Of a DNA stretch of 7,978 bases, positions 7,424-7,978 are shown in pieces. A program made the translations under genes and the position numbers. The notes beneath the pieces are model-generated. The model saw nothing but the letters and a program-made list of their open reading frames with translations. It ran no database searches and was not told the origin of the DNA. The stretch is from Synechococcus sp. HW_metabat.21 (GTDB lineage Bacteria; Cyanobacteriota; Cyanobacteriia; PCC-6307; Cyanobiaceae): positions 1 through 7,978 of the forward strand of contig JAAZUZ010000071.1 of the NCBI GenBank assembly GCA_018623875.1. The letters run 5' to 3'. The stretch's first letter is position 1; every line of letters starts with the position of its first letter.

Positions 7424-7978
7424 CTACCAGGGACCGGGTCCCGTCGCTTCTTCACGAACTTCAGTCTCCCCGTCCGCTTGGCGTTCCTGGCTGCGCTTCT
7501 CATCCCGCTTGAAGACGAGTACCGAGAGGGGCGGAAGGCAGAGATCGAGGGAGTTCTCGTAGCTGTGGATGCCCCACTCGTCGGTGTATTTACCCCCCAG
7601 GTTGCCCAGGTTGCTGCCGCCGTAGCGGGCGGCATCGGTGTTGAGCAGCTCGGTGTAGAAACCGCTTAACGGAACGCCGACGCGGTAGTGGGAATGGCTT
7701 TGTGGGGTGAAGTTCGCCACCACCACGAGCCACTGGCCGGTGGTGCTTTCGCGCCGCATGAAGCTGATCACTGAGTGGCGGTTGTCATTGCAGTCGATCC
7801 ACTGGAAGCCGTACTCCTCAAAGTCGTCGCGCCAGAGAGCCGGCTCTGATTTGTAGAAGACGTTGAGGTCATCCACCAGGAGCTGCAGTCCTTGATGGGG
7901 CTGGTACTGGAGCAGATCCCACTGCAGATCACCCCAGACATTCCATTCAGCCCGTTGGCCGAATTCCATCCCCATGAA
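7424..7978 (-). CDS. glgB: 1,4-alpha-glucan (glycogen) branching enzyme, C-terminal part (5' end outside window)
   Basis: Partial; 184 residues are visible up to the TAG at 7424-7426, and the frame stays open at the right edge. GlgB transfers alpha-1,4 glucan chains to alpha-1,6 positions, making the branches of glycogen in the cytosol. Visible are the end of the GH13 barrel, FMGMEFGQRAEWNVWGDLQW, typical of GlgB, followed by the all-beta C-terminal domain (HSVISFMRR, WLVVVANFTPQSHSHYRVGV, LPPLSVLVFKRD). The catalytic Asp/Glu residues lie upstream of the window. The domain would normally end near VLVFKRD; here about 25 further residues follow (EKRSQERQADGETEV and on), highly charged and of low complexity, probably a disordered tail. 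hemE starts 53 nt downstream on the same strand. Confidence 0.95.
   Translation of the reverse strand, partial: FMGMEFGQRAEWNVWGDLQWDLLQYQPHQGLQLLVDDLNVFYKSEPALWRDDFEEYGFQWIDCNDNRHSVISFMRRESTTGQWLVVVANFTPQSHSHYRVGVPLSGFYTELLNTDAARYGGSNLGNLGGKYTDEWGIHSYENSLDLCLPPLSVLVFKRDEKRSQERQADGETEVREEATGPGPW

Overview
The window is a GC-rich, tightly packed piece of chromosome that looks like a marine or brackish picocyanobacterium (Synechococcus/Cyanobium type). The pointers are a lumenal cytochrome c6 with signal peptide, a uroporphyrinogen decarboxylase and a glycogen branching enzyme of cyanobacterial type (GlgB strand motif FMGMEFGQ), and a ClpB close to what I recall of cyanobacterial ClpB1. Genus assignment is from memory of protein sequences, not from a search.

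Layout. Left edge (1-854, + strand): C-terminal part of an asparagine-synthase-like amidotransferase whose start lies outside the window. It meets clpB (851-3469, - strand) tail to tail, and the two stop codons are interlocked in the four bases CTAA. Upstream of clpB (3470-3605) is a non-coding leader with a strong RNA hairpin and a good Shine-Dalgarno sequence. Then come two small predicted secreted, cysteine-containing proteins of unknown function on the - strand (3606-3968 and 4020-4376). A divergent small cytosolic protein on the + strand (4418-4639) has a Cys/His-rich segment. A doubtful small ORF on the - strand (4603-4761) overlaps its 3' end, and a long hairpin lies at that junction.

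Right half (4832-7978, all - strand): transcribed right to left, glgB (3' end only), hemE, an NAD(P)-dependent epimerase/dehydratase-like protein, then petJ (cytochrome c6), closed by a textbook intrinsic terminator at 4832-4858. Spacings are short: 53 nt between glgB and hemE, a 4-nt TTGA overlap between hemE and the epimerase, and 94 nt between the epimerase and petJ. No terminator is visible between them, so they can be read as one transcription unit. HemE supplies coproporphyrinogen for heme, and petJ encodes a heme protein, so the order is functionally sensible. GlgB (carbon storage) and the epimerase have no obvious link to this beyond co-transcription.

Most of the window is ordinary core genome. 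The parts worth a second look are small: the 94-nt petJ leader, which carries a perfect AGGAGG followed by a 16-codon ORF in frame with petJ; the strand-specific hairpin upstream of clpB; the hairpin at 4638-4675; and the cluster of small unrecognised proteins between clpB and petJ. I see no mobile element, CRISPR array, tRNA or rRNA, and no convincing new multi-gene system.
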